60,000 nucleotides of DNA from Nematostella vectensis (Eukaryota; Cnidaria; Anthozoa; Actiniaria; Edwardsiidae): assembly GCF_932526225.1 (NCBI RefSeq), contig NC_064036.1:2420001-2480000 (forward strand). Reading direction: 5' to 3'. The position numbers and the translations under genes were made by a program. Below are positions 24,301-32,300 of the stretch, one piece after another (within the stretch, counting starts at the first letter, position 1; each line of letters starts with the position of its first letter). The notes beneath the pieces are model-generated. The model was not told where the DNA came from. It saw nothing but the letters and a program-made list of their open reading frames with translations, and made no database searches.

Positions 24301-27300
24301 AGGTATTCAACGTAACTTGCAAAGCCCTCGTTTAGCCATAGATCGTTCCACCATTTGGGAGAGACTATGTTACCAAACCACTGAAAAAAGATATGAAAGG
24401 CTTATGTTACCAAACCACTGAAAAAAGATATCAAAGCCCTATGTTACCAAACCACTGAAAAAAGATATGAAAGCCTATGTAACCAAACCACTAAAAAAAG
24501 ATATAAAAACCCTATGTTACCGAACCAATGGAAAAAAGATATGAAAGCCTATTTTACCGAACCACTGAAAAAAGATATGAAGGCCTATGTTACCGAACCA
24601 CTTAAAAAAGATATGGAAGCCTATGTTACCGAACCAATGGTAGAACAAATGAAAGTCTATGTTGCCAAACGAAATATGAGAAATGTCAAATAGATAAAAA
24701 AAAAATCCCCATCACAGCCAGGATTCGAACCTGGGCCACAGCGGTGAGAGGCCGACGCGCTAACACACTAGGCCACCCGTGCTTCCACACATGCTGAGCA
24801 CTTGGGGTGTGGCCAACAACCCTAAGACCCTAGCAAATTGGGTGTGGTCGAAGGATTTTTATAACTAGGGAATACTCTAAGAAATAGCAGAATCTGAAAG
24901 ATCTTTAAACACCCCCTAGGGGATAGTATTTGTCCAAAATTTTATACCCTCAAGGATAGACCATTTTCTAAGAATTTAACCCACTATACCCCGTTTTCTA
25001 AGGAATGAAATATCTATAGCTTTCATTTATATGTTTGACTACTCTTTCGCAATTTCTAACAATTTGACTTGGTTGTTCGAAGTACCAGGGCTAGAGACAT
25101 CCTCGGGGACCCTGGGCGAGCAGGTACTGGAAGCGGACGTACGCGCGCTTCCTGTGTCCCCGATCTCCGTGACGTCCTGGGTCCCGATGATGGGTTAAAG
25201 ATGAAGTCATTGACGCACCTGGTGAGCAAGTTCGTGAGACACGACTACAGCGACGCGCTGCTTGTTAGATTCTGACGAGACACCTGGCTGGTACAGAAGC
25301 GCGGTCTCGCGGAACGTGATTAAGCCCCAGTTCTCCATCGCACCAGAAGAGAAATCCGGGATAGCGATCAGGTCTATAGGGCAGACGGAAATAGGGTTGT
25401 AGATATCTGAGCAATGAGAGGTGGATAAACAGCATGCCTTATTTGGTGGGTGCATAGATCGTGTGACAAACCTTATTTGGCGGATGTATAAATCGTGTGA
25501 CATACCTCATTTGGTGAGTGTATAGATTGTGTGACATACCTTATTTAGTGGATGTAAAAGTCGTGTGACATACCCTATTTGGTGGGTGTATAGATTGTGT
25601 GACATACCTCATTTGGTGGGTGTATATATTGTGTGACATACCTTATTTAGTGGATGTAAAAGTCGTGTGACTTGGAGTCATACCTTTTTTGGAGTCATAC
25701 TTTATTTGGTGGCATACCTTATTTGATGGTATGCTTTATTTGAAGGCATAACTTATTTGGAGTCATACCTTATTTGGTGGCATGCTTTATTTGGTGGTGT
25801 AACTTATTTGATTGCACGCCTTTTCAGTGTGATTACCTTATTTAGTAAGAAACCTTGTATGTTTTTTGCCTGCACCATATGAGATGAGATAACTCATCTG
25901 GTAACATACCATATTTGGTGTCATAACATATTTGCTGGCATACCTTGCTTGGGCAGTGGATACATGACTTTGTAGTACTTCTCGAAGTACGTGATTATCT
26001 TCTCCGCTACATCAAGCGCGAAGTACGTCTGGTTTATTTGATCCGGTGTAGTCCAGACACGCAGCTGTAAGGAAACAAACTTTCATCAGGGCCGTAGCAG
26101 GGGCTGGGGCACGTGCCCTCCCCCCGATATTCTAACAACCCCCTAGTGCTAAGGCACTGTTCATGCATATGGTACGTATGGTACAAAAACGTTTTAAAGT
26201 TTTATTGCAAGAGAGGGGTCTGTTGGTATGGTGTTCCTGAAGGGAGTGAATGGTGGTGGTGATGTGGGGATCAATGGCGTGACGTTACCGTGACGTTATT
26301 GTGTTCTCCCGTTATGGTCTCTGTGTGCTTGAAGTCACAGACGATAAAAGCAAGGAGGTATGTTGACATAGGCACCGACTTCATAAACCTTTAAAAATTA
26401 AAAAACGAAATAATAAAAAAATACAAATATATGGTAATATGGTAAGGTGGATGATACAGGCTCGTACCCAGGGGGGGGGGTGTACCCCCCACAACGGCCT
26501 AAAGTCCACTTTCGGTTCCCAATGGACGTGCTATTTGTAGACAAAACTATAAAGCATAAGCTAGTCACACTTTTTGGTAGCCAAATCCGACAATAAACGT
26601 CCCGTGGAGATAAGGCATAAAAAAATCCCTTTTTGTTCATTCGGGGGTGGTCAGTTTTTTATCAGAAAACTCACTCCCTCCCCCAGAAAAATTAGGTCCA
26701 CTTTTCGGGTTTCGCACCCCTTCAGGTACCCTCCTGGAAACGGGCCTGTGATATGTCATGTTTTGGTCATACCTCTGCACAATGACAGCTGAGGGTTACT
26801 TATAAGCGCATTGATTTGACACGCATTAATATGACGCAAGTATCAGTACTCGTATTTCTCCTTAGGTAGTGAGACCCGAATGTTTTAGTGTTCCTTGACA
26901 CATAACTCTTGGACAATGCGCGATTTTGGACGTGTTTTTAGTGCAACACTGATAACAGCAGACAAAATAGGAACATATATCCCAAAAAGATGCGAATGAT
27001 TGCGCAATAAATCGTAACCATATCCGGTACATGGACACCACACTGACGCCTTAAAAAACTCGATACATCGGCTAATCTTTGTCGTAAGTGATTCTTGTCT
27101 TGTCATGTCGTTTGGCCGGTTTGGCATGTATCTCCCACGCACATCTCGCATCTGGCTCGTTGCCATGTTACACAATTTCTATAGCCGTCTGCTTGCGTTG
27201 CCCCCTCCCCCTTCCCTTCCCCCCTCATATCACATTGGTGGCTAGATTACCTCATTTCTTGTTGTCCCTCCCCCCTCCCCATCCTTCTCCCCCACATACC

Positions 27301-27500
27301 ACCCCTCGTTGCTATGATACCTCGTTTCTATCAGACCGTCTGAGCGCGTCTTGTTGATCGCCTCGGGCATGTTCGTCAGTGCAGTGTAGTCGGGTTCGTG
27401 GACAATAGTTGTCGTGAAGGTCGCTTTCATCGCGGGCTCATCAAAGCACGGCAATGCCTTGCGCGCATCGGTCGGCTCAAACTTAGTCGTGGCTAGTTTT
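3353..27500 (-). CDS. M1-family zinc aminopeptidase (APN/glutamyl aminopeptidase type), N-terminus not found
   Basis: This M1 exopeptidase would remove N-terminal residues from peptides, usually at the outer cell surface or in the secretory pathway. Nineteen exons join without phase conflict: 27500-27321, 26388-26289, 26064-25944, 25373-25219, 24380-24267, 23517-23383, 22770-22705, 22002-21937, 21368-21205, 21126-21044, 9360-9230, 9129-9074, 8943-8796, 8455-8376, 8051-7950, 7147-6974, 6659-6519, 4884-4803 and 3493-3353 (TAG stop). They give about 745 residues, from [22 protein letters not shown] to WLRNNV. Family members have about 950-1000 residues, so some 200-250 N-terminal residues are missing. 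The zinc site and ERAP1_C domain look intact, with no internal stop. I searched 27501-29392 and the opposite-strand gene's introns for the missing exons and found nothing convincing. Either the first exons lie far away, with the Eph gene nested in an intron, or this copy is 5'-truncated. Confidence 0.9.
3849..4203. mobile_element. MITE-like inverted-repeat element, about 355 bp
   Basis: The left end (AGGGACCTTAAGCAAGGACG) and the reverse complement of the right end (AGGAACCTTAAGCAACGACG) match over about 20-30 bases, with GC-rich GAC-repeat-like continuations. The interior has no coding capacity. This is the structure of a non-autonomous DNA transposon. It lies inside the intron between the last two aminopeptidase exons. 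I could not define a target-site duplication, so the superfamily is open. Confidence 0.65.
4440..4792. repeat. Impure GAT/GGT/GGC trinucleotide microsatellite
   Basis: Runs of GGTGAT, GGCGAT and GTGGTG triplets extend over about 350 bases just downstream (in minus-strand transcript sense) of the 82-base exon 4884-4803. The array is open in several frames only because its period is a multiple of three. A weaker GAT/AAT-rich stretch lies at 3600-3830. Confidence 0.85.
5395..6551 (-). repeat. 36-bp minisatellite (about 32 copies) made of copies of an exon end plus its splice donor
   Basis: In the minus-strand sense each unit reads GCGCGCGAACTGGGAAAA then GCTGCTAAAAGAGTGAGT, with small variation. 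This matches the last roughly 30 bases of aminopeptidase exon 6659-6519 (encoding [10 protein letters not shown]) plus its donor GA|GTGAGT. The true exon is the first copy and the array fills the start of the following intron. Nearly every copy keeps GTGAGT. In the aminopeptidase frame each copy reads ANWEKLLKE then TGA, so use of a later donor would truncate the protein. The 450-codon open frame across the array (period [12 protein letters not shown]) is the same DNA read in a shifted frame. Confidence 0.93.
7241..7484. repeat. 53-bp minisatellite, about 5 copies
   Basis: Units of about 53 bases contain CATACAGACTAATCCTAGCC followed by TCCTCCGCAGCCATCTCTAT. The array lies in the aminopeptidase intron between exons 8051-7950 and 7147-6974, about 90 bases from the acceptor at 7148. 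It does not contain the neighbouring exon sequence. Variants (GACT/GGCT, CCTC/CTTC) alternate between copies, which hints at a two-unit higher-order repeat. Confidence 0.85.
7585..7949 (-). repeat. 38-bp minisatellite starting exactly at a splice donor
   Basis: Aminopeptidase exon 8051-7950 ends GAGAGCG|GTATGGCC. From the first intronic base the sequence is a tandem array, in the minus-strand sense GTAAGGCCTATCACATGACA then TCACATAACAAGTTATGG, about 9-10 copies. The first copy carries the authentic donor GTATGG. At least seven later copies carry GGGTAAGG, which matches the U1 consensus better than the real donor does. The intron therefore begins with a ladder of donor-like sites 38 bases apart. 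Confidence 0.9.
9528..9992. repeat. 22-24-bp minisatellite rich in AAGGTAAGTG on the plus strand
   Basis: About 20 imperfect units of the form AAGTGTGGTGTGACAGGGCA then AGGT lie in the aminopeptidase intron just upstream (transcript sense) of exon 9360-9230. On the plus strand, antisense to the host gene, most units contain AGGTAAGTG, a near-perfect splice-donor consensus. I see no plus-strand exon for these to serve. It is open in several frames on both strands, but I do not regard those as genes. Confidence 0.85.
11122..15976 (-). mobile_element. 5'-truncated non-LTR retrotransposon (outer LINE) inserted in the BEL/Pao element
   Basis: Minus-strand sequence from 15975 begins inside a reverse transcriptase, at motif A ([17 protein letters not shown]). 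It continues through [17 protein letters not shown], the catalytic [19 protein letters not shown] and [20 protein letters not shown] to [11 protein letters not shown] at about 14750. After a second LINE the same protein resumes at 11339 with [11 protein letters not shown] and ends with a C2H2-like finger ([21 protein letters not shown] would run over positions 11285-11210). The 3' tail at 11122 is a short CAA-rich run. The endonuclease and N-terminal RT are absent, as in a 5'-truncated insertion. The clade is uncertain. Confidence 0.85.
11340..14744 (-). mobile_element. Second LINE (Jockey/CR1-group) inserted inside the outer LINE, EN and RT look intact
   Basis: This 3.4-kb insertion encodes, in order: a residual WLCHPC finger end; an apurinic-type endonuclease ([38 protein letters not shown]); and a reverse transcriptase with [40 protein letters not shown] and the catalytic FADDANLF. 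All expected catalytic residues are visible over more than 1,000 codons without a stop, so the insertion is young. Its start inside a finger motif indicates 5' truncation. The 3' end carries AATAAAG and a (TTG)n tail. The pentamer CTGTC flanks it at 11335-11339 and 14745-14749 as a likely target-site duplication. Confidence 0.88.
18073..18419 (+). mobile_element. Probable 3' LTR of the BEL/Pao element
   Basis: The integrase tail ends with TAG at 18006-18008. A purine-rich tract (AAGGGGTGCGGGA) precedes TGTTTGGGAG at 18073, the layout of a polypurine tract followed by an LTR beginning TG. An AATAAA lies at 18360-18365, and the segment ends near a CA at about 18419. I found no matching 5' LTR upstream of 10615, so the boundaries are provisional and the element seems to have lost its left end. 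Confidence 0.5.
18429..18497 (+). pseudogene. Short second fragment of the ATP-grasp-like sequence
   Basis: About 65 bases (coding [15 protein letters not shown] in one frame) closely match the nucleotide-binding segment of the larger pseudogene at about 19537-19600 ([15 protein letters not shown]). No other part of that gene is present here. It abuts the probable end of the BEL/Pao LTR, so a small duplication or rearrangement linked to the element is plausible. Confidence 0.6.
18780..18853. repeat. Imperfect palindrome (hairpin-forming)
   Basis: Sequence around TTCGCGAAATTCGCGAA forms the centre of an inverted repeat whose arms are CGCTACATTTTATTTTAACG and a diverged complement ending GCGAAAATAAAGTGTAATAA. 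It could be a very short inverted-repeat element. No coding capacity is seen in 18500-19110. Confidence 0.5.
19114..20110 (+). pseudogene. ATP-grasp-fold ligase-like pseudogene, uninterrupted by introns
   Basis: The readable protein carries ATP-grasp hallmarks. These are the Lys plus Gly-rich nucleotide loop ([18 protein letters not shown]), an EL-rich helix after it, a hinge-like VLQEYIEG, and the metal-binding end [20 protein letters not shown] followed by N-T-(R). It is broken by an in-frame TAG at 19417-19419, a one-base frameshift near 19738, and a TGA at 19946-19948 where an Arg codon is expected (CGA to TGA). The absence of introns in an intron-rich region suggests a retrocopy, but I see no clear poly(A) tail. 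The enzyme's substrate cannot be told from the sequence. It lies in the largest aminopeptidase intron on the opposite strand. Confidence 0.75.
21687..21785. repeat. Short inverted-repeat element (about 100 bp)
   Basis: The left arm (CCACTACTTCCCACAAATCT then TTGCGACGCG) and right arm (CGCGTCGCAAAG then AGTTGTTGAAAGTAGTTAGG) are imperfect reverse complements around a spacer of about 30 bases. It lies in the aminopeptidase intron between exons 22002-21937 and 21368-21205. It is likely a tiny MITE. Confidence 0.55.
23187..23383 (-). repeat. 21-bp minisatellite copied from the end of aminopeptidase exon 23517-23383
   Basis: Nine tandem units of AAACAGATCTTTGACAGGAT then C (minus-strand sense) follow within about 10 bases of the donor AGCAAG|GTAAAAC. 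The same 21-mer is present once in the exon, where it codes KQIFDRI just before SYSK. The far end of the array also keeps the exon's next bases (GGATCTCC), which points to an initial duplication of exon sequence. Units differ in alternation (AGATCT, CATTTC), again suggesting growth by doublets. The exon itself is intact and still codes the catalytic Tyr. Confidence 0.92.
23704..24038. mobile_element. MITE-like element, copy 1 of a family present twice here
   Basis: The element starts CAGGCCCGTACC and ends GGGTACGGGCCTG, a terminal inverted repeat. Its interior shares long blocks with 26457-26749, such as AAAGTCCACTTTCGGTTC, GTGCTATTTGTAGACAAAAC and AAATTAGGTCCACTTTT. There is no coding capacity. 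It lies in the aminopeptidase intron between exons 24380-24267 and 23517-23383. Confidence 0.75.
24267..25373 (-). CDS. Aminopeptidase catalytic exons: GAMEN motif and HExxH-x18-E zinc site
   Basis: Exon 25373-25219 encodes the exopeptidase motif GAMENWG and ends exactly at HELAHQ. Exon 24380-24267 continues with [11 protein letters not shown] and NDLWLNEGF. Together they give the gluzincin pattern HELAH, 18 residues, then E: two His and one Glu zinc ligands plus the catalytic Glu. The next exon (23517-23383) carries ISYSK, whose Tyr matches the transition-state-stabilising Tyr of M1 enzymes. All required catalytic residues are therefore present, which argues against a pseudogene in this part. 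The intron between the two zinc-site exons (25218-24381) holds an acceptor-derived minisatellite and a tRNA-like sequence. The acceptor is TTTTTTCAG|TGGTTT and the donor is CACCAG|GTGCG. Confidence 0.93.
24366..24690 (-). repeat. 36-37-bp minisatellite made of copies of a splice acceptor plus the exon start
   Basis: Exon 24380-24267 begins CTTTTTTCAG|TGGTTTGGTAACATA. Upstream in transcript sense there are about eight tandem units that each contain the same acceptor and the first 15 or so exon bases, joined by GGCTTTCATAT-like linker. At least four copies have an intact TTTTTTCAG|TGG, while the farther copies are more diverged. The exon encodes the WFGN...E part of the zinc site, so choice of the wrong acceptor would insert sequence into the active site. 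Confidence 0.92.
24707..24787 (-). tRNA. tRNA-Glu(CTC)-like sequence, probably a pseudo-tRNA or SINE head
   Basis: In the minus-strand sense there is an A-box-like TGGCCTAGTGTG, an anticodon region GGCCTCTCACCGC resembling tRNA-Glu (CTC), a perfect T arm (CCAGG TTCGAAT CCTGG) containing the B box, and a T run (GGGGATTTTTTTTT) that would terminate RNA polymerase III. The acceptor stem pairs poorly and the D stem is weak. I therefore regard it as a degenerate tRNA gene or a tRNA-derived SINE inside the aminopeptidase intron, not a confident functional tRNA. Confidence 0.45.
25430..25943 (-). repeat. Composite minisatellite (about 18- and 36-bp units) rich in donor-like AAGGTATG
   Basis: Aminopeptidase exon 26064-25944 ends CCCAAGCAAG|GTATGCCAGC. 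Downstream in transcript sense the intron is filled with units of the form CAAATAAGGTATGCCACC (about 17-19 bases). These pass into longer units such as AAATAAGGTATGTCACACAA plus CTATACACCCACC. Several copies keep AAG|GTATG as in the real donor. The array spans almost the whole intron up to exon 25373-25219. The copies nearest the donor are the most diverged, so derivation from the donor is likely but less certain than in the other arrays. Confidence 0.75.
26457..26749. mobile_element. MITE-like element, copy 2 of the family at 23704-24038
   Basis: It begins CAGGCTCGTACCC and ends GGAAACGGGCCTG. It shares most of its interior with the copy 2.7 kb away, in the same orientation, but is shorter. 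Both lie in introns of the same aminopeptidase gene. Related termini (CAGGGCCGTAGCAGGGG at 26088, CAGGCCCGTAGCCAGGGGG at about 20341) suggest more decayed relatives nearby. Confidence 0.72.
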
Positions 27501-29392
27501 CTGAAAACAGGAAAAGTTAAACAATTTCAATCGCTGTTACAGTAAGCGAAGCTTGTTTTTGAAAACACACAGCAAGGCATTGCAGGAATAACACTACAAT
27601 AAAACGGGAGCCCGGGCCTGGCGTAATCCAGGGAGATATAGAAGTAACTATGAGCAATGAGCATTAAATTTTGGATTTTTGCATTTCCAATCTATTAAAA
27701 TCAGTCAGAAATTTCTCCGGGGAGCATGCCCCCAAACCCAGCTCGTATAGACTAGAAAGTGACCGAGTATACGTTACGCAGTCTGAGCTGGGTACAGTCA
27801 TACTGCGTTGGGAAAAGCCAAAAGTAATAGAGCAAAACCGAGAAAACGGGGAGAAAACATTGGAGACAGTAGGCATTGATGCACAGCTTAAAAAAAAATA
27901 AACTAAGAAAAATAAAAAGCTAAACTAAGCTTTACACCCCGTCCTACAGTATGTGCTTTGGAGAAGAACACACCCTTCAAAAACACTGGCCCAAATATCG
28001 AATAAGCTCTCCGGTCTTTATAGCTTTACGAGTATCTTTTTTACGATACAAACCTACAACCAAAAATTCGAATGAATCGTCAGGATTGCGAAGTTTTAAG
28101 TACTGTACTGAATGTTAATTGCTGTAAAGCTTACAATTGCGTAAAATGTTTAATTGTTGTTGTTTTTCTTCTTGTTGCTTGTCGTTGTTCATTTGTTCTT
28201 TTGGGTCTCATGGGGTCCTTGTGATTAGAGAAAAAAACGTGCAAAAGCTAGTAAACACGGAAAATAACCTTTTGATCTTCACAGTAGAATGCTTCCTTAA
28301 CCTCTGAGTGATTTGCGACTTAGTTCAACATTCCAAACATGACAGGAAAAGCATGCCATCTTCAATTGCGCAATATAAAACTAGCCTGTTTTGGCTACTT
28401 TAAACCGTTACTTGTTGAACAGTTGTGGTGTATGAATGTGTGTTATACCTCAAGATACAAAGGCGCACAAAAACACTTGAGAGCAATGAGCGTGAGTCAT
28501 TGTGCAATACGAAAGTTTTTGTTGATTCATGACAAACACTCATACACAAGACATGTCAAACAGCCTCATTACAACACAGACCCAACGTTTAGATAATAAC
28601 CCAGTAGAGTAAACCGAATAGTGAAAACAAAACGGGCGAAAAAGGGTTAAAGGCGTGTCTTCACCACTCTTCGCCAAATCCACAAATCTTTTATCAAAGA
28701 AAACCCTAATTAACTCCACATTAATCAGCATGTCTACTGCATGATGTAACCGGGGAATAATTTATTGGAATAATGTCATAACAATAGAATAAGAAAGTTT
28801 TAGGAGCATTCTAAAAGCTCAATGCTCTTACAATCAAACTATTGAATAAGTGACATTAATCAGTCTTTAACCTAAAAAAACATAAATTGCTAAAAGAAAT
28901 TCAAGCTGCTAAAAGACGATAAAAGTATTCTAACTGAAAGTGATTTCTTATAATCACTTGTGAGCAATTTACACAGTTGGATCAAGGTTTATTCAAAAAT
29001 ATTCCTTAATATAGGGCAGAAATAACACACACACCCGCCCGCAATTTCTTCGCTCTCTCTTCCCTGAGATGTCCTGTGCTGTTGCTCGTTTAACCCGACA
29101 CAGGGATGATGATTGATAGGTTTACTTATTATAATCCCTTTGCACTAAAACATCAGCTCGATGATGAGTGTCAGTCTACGATGGCTCGATAGGAGGGTAA
29201 AATATCATCGTCTTTACCATGCTCGGAAATAAGCGTTTAGGATGCCTAATTATCTTTGAGTAAGCCAATCTGCAAAGGCGGATTTGTTAACACAATACAG
29301 AATTGGCCAGACCGTGAAAATTGCACCAATTAGTGTTCGTGGTTAAAGCCCTTGTTATCAATAGCGAGTGATCAATCTCACGCTAACAAACA
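27501..29392. other. Spacer between the last aminopeptidase exon found and the Eph-like gene
   Basis: I searched both strands for the missing M1 N-terminal exons (for example an HYDL or GFYRSSY-like motif) and found none. Around 27690-27760 there is repeat-like sequence (CTCCGGGGAGCATGCCCCCA). The rest looks AT-rich and non-coding. The Eph-like gene promoter should lie near 29000-29390, but I see no clear core element. Confidence 0.4.
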
Positions 29393-32300
29393 ATGAATCA
29401 CAGAGTCCTCTTCATGGATGGATCACATATCTTGCTCATCTTGCTGATTATCTCATCGATAGCAGCCGAGGAAGGTTAGCAAATCAAACGCCGGCTTATT
29501 AAGAATGAGTGTGCACTTGTTGCGAGTACAAATTCTAAATAGTCGATTCAATTGTCGCTTGTTGTCTTGCTGCCGCAGAGTTGCTGTTCAGAAGACAGTA
29601 CACTGATTTGAACTGGACTTGGCTCACGACCTTTCGCTTTGCAGACGGCGCCGGGGTAGGTTAAGGTGTAGGAATAGGTTATAAAAAGGATTATTATAAG
29701 TTGAATGGGAATAAATATTAAGTCAGATTCCGATATTTATTTTAAGCTATTACGTTATTCCTTTGACTATCACCATTGTAACCGAACACCTCAAACATGA
29801 AAAAAGTCATATTATGTCGAGTAGAGGTAGGGAATCCTTGTATTATTGTGGTGTATTTTGTGTTGTCAGTGTTTTTGCTGATGTAAGCTTGTTAGTTTAT
29901 TAACAATCCGCTCTTCTAAGAGTGTAATTGCAAAAATTTTCGCAAATTTGCCTATTGCCCTTTGAGGCGCTAAAATACTTATCCAAAGATTTATTAAACT
30001 AAATGTGTACTTTAAAAAGAAATGGTAAATATTTTTTAGAATCTATAAATTCCTTCTTCACTAAGATAATACTAGAAAAATCTCACTCTGAAACTAGATC
30101 CGGACGTGGGCTTTTGTGTTCGTTCAGTCGTTCCATTTTTACGGGGGTGTCGTGCGCAATTTTAAGAAGTGAGGCAATATCATTGTTTTGCTGATACGAG
30201 GGAATGTTCGATTACGTATTCACATGTGCCTTTGTTATCAATCATTTTATAATAAAAAAATAATACTTTTTTATTGAAAATAGAAAGAAATGATTAGCAT
30301 ATAACAGATATAAACTAAACGGTAAAACCCTAGAAAAAAATCGAATTTGAAAAAAACAATCGTCAGCTAAAAATAACCCTATTACAATGGAATAGACAAA
30401 CAACAGGACGCACAAAAATACGATATTGGAATCTCGAGCAATAGCATGCGCCTAGCTCTCCAACACGCGCGCGTCACTGGTGCCTCAAGAAGGGATATTG
30501 CACTTGTTGGTAGCCGATGCAAAAAAGGCTGGATTCATCTGTGTCCTCGCTACAGACGCTCTAGAAAGCATTCACCTTTATTACAGATAATTGAAGGGAA
30601 ATGATACTTTATAGGAAATGAACTTTATGGCGGCTCGGCTGTGACCACCCCAACCTTTGCGCTCAACAGTAGTTACGCGCCTGCTCATGTCCTGCTTTCA
30701 CATCTTTACGAGAGCACTCAAATCGTAAACCCTAAGGTGATAATTTAGGAATTCGGTCCATAGTACTTCCTTCTATACCTTTTTATTCAAGTTTCTGTGC
30801 CAATCACGCACAATATATTACCAGCGAATGCTTGATTTGCCTCCAAATGACTTGAGCTCAATGCTAACACTTTTACTGCGTGTACATTGGACCTGACGCT
30901 TAGCGTCAATTATTTACTCGGTTGATCTGGGGAAGATCATATCAGAACGTCTGGGGTCAAGTGGGCACGCGGCAAACGTCTTCACGAAATAAATGATATG
31001 AAACATGTCTTAATAACGATTTATAACACAGTGGCGCTCCCTTGTTACTCAAAGTCTCGTTCTCACCATGTCCACAGTGGCGCTCCCTAGTACTTAAAGT
31101 CTCGTTCTCACCATGTCCACAGTGGCGCTCCCTAGTACTTAAAGTCTCGTTCTCACCATGTCCACAGTGGCGCTCCCTAGTACTCAAAGTCTCGTTCTCA
31201 CCATGTCCACAGTGGCGCTCCCTAGTACTTAAAGTCTCGTTCTCACCATGTCCACAGTGGCGCTCCCTAGTACTCAAAGTCTCGTTCTCACCATGTTAGC
31301 AGTTGCGCTCCCTAGTACTCAAAGTCTGGTTCTCATCATATCCACAGTGGCGCCGAGACTCTTCCACCCAGGAGTACACAACATGTGACCTTCAGCAGAC
31401 GCTGACCAACAGCACAGACAGCTGGCTCATATCCGACTACATTCCATTGCAGCCTGCTGTCGCGGTCACCCTGTGGCTAACCTTTACGGTTCGCGAATGT
31501 CCGAGCAGTCTTCCTCACTGCAGGCAACATTTCGCTGTGTATACCCGCCACTCGGCTGGCCAAATATCCGAGGGCGTGTCTAAGGTTGACATCCAGTCGG
31601 GGAATTTCACATTAATAGGGAACGCCACCGCAAGCGCAGTGTGGGCCCCAGGCCAACCGCGCGTTCATAACAGTGTCAGCATGACTTTCCCAGCGGGAAA
31701 TGCGGGTGTGTATATTGGCTTTCAGGATGTTGGCGCATGCGTGGCTGTGAGGGAGGTTCGAATGACGTATCAATACTGTAGTGAGGTCGTGGCGAGTGAT
31801 GGTGCCGTTTTCAATCGCACTGTGGCACCCCTCCCCGGGACAGTAGCGCAGGTGCGTTTATCGAGGGAGTCAATATGTCAGGGTGGTTGGAACTTTCATG
31901 ATTGCGAACGGCATAAAACATTTTCAAATACTGATTTAACGCAAACTTAAAAAGTCGCTTCAATTTGCATTTTAGGCCCGATTCATACGCCGCACTCCTG
32001 CCGTGCGGCATCTAATAGTTTGGATTGAGCACATGAATAGTTCGACGTCTGAATCGGCACGGCACTAAGCGCGGCTGCACCAGTCGTGCTGCACGGCAAA
32101 AGCACGACACCGATTCAAACGTCGAGCTACTGATGTGCCGAATCAAATACCATATTTCTCCAGTCCACTTATTGAGTGCGACGTCTAAATCAACGTTGAA
32201 CCCAATGTTTTTGTGTCGATACAAATAGAAAATTAGATTCGGCACGGCAGGAGCGCGACGTATGAATCGGGTCTTAATTACATACATGTTTTGAGAAATT

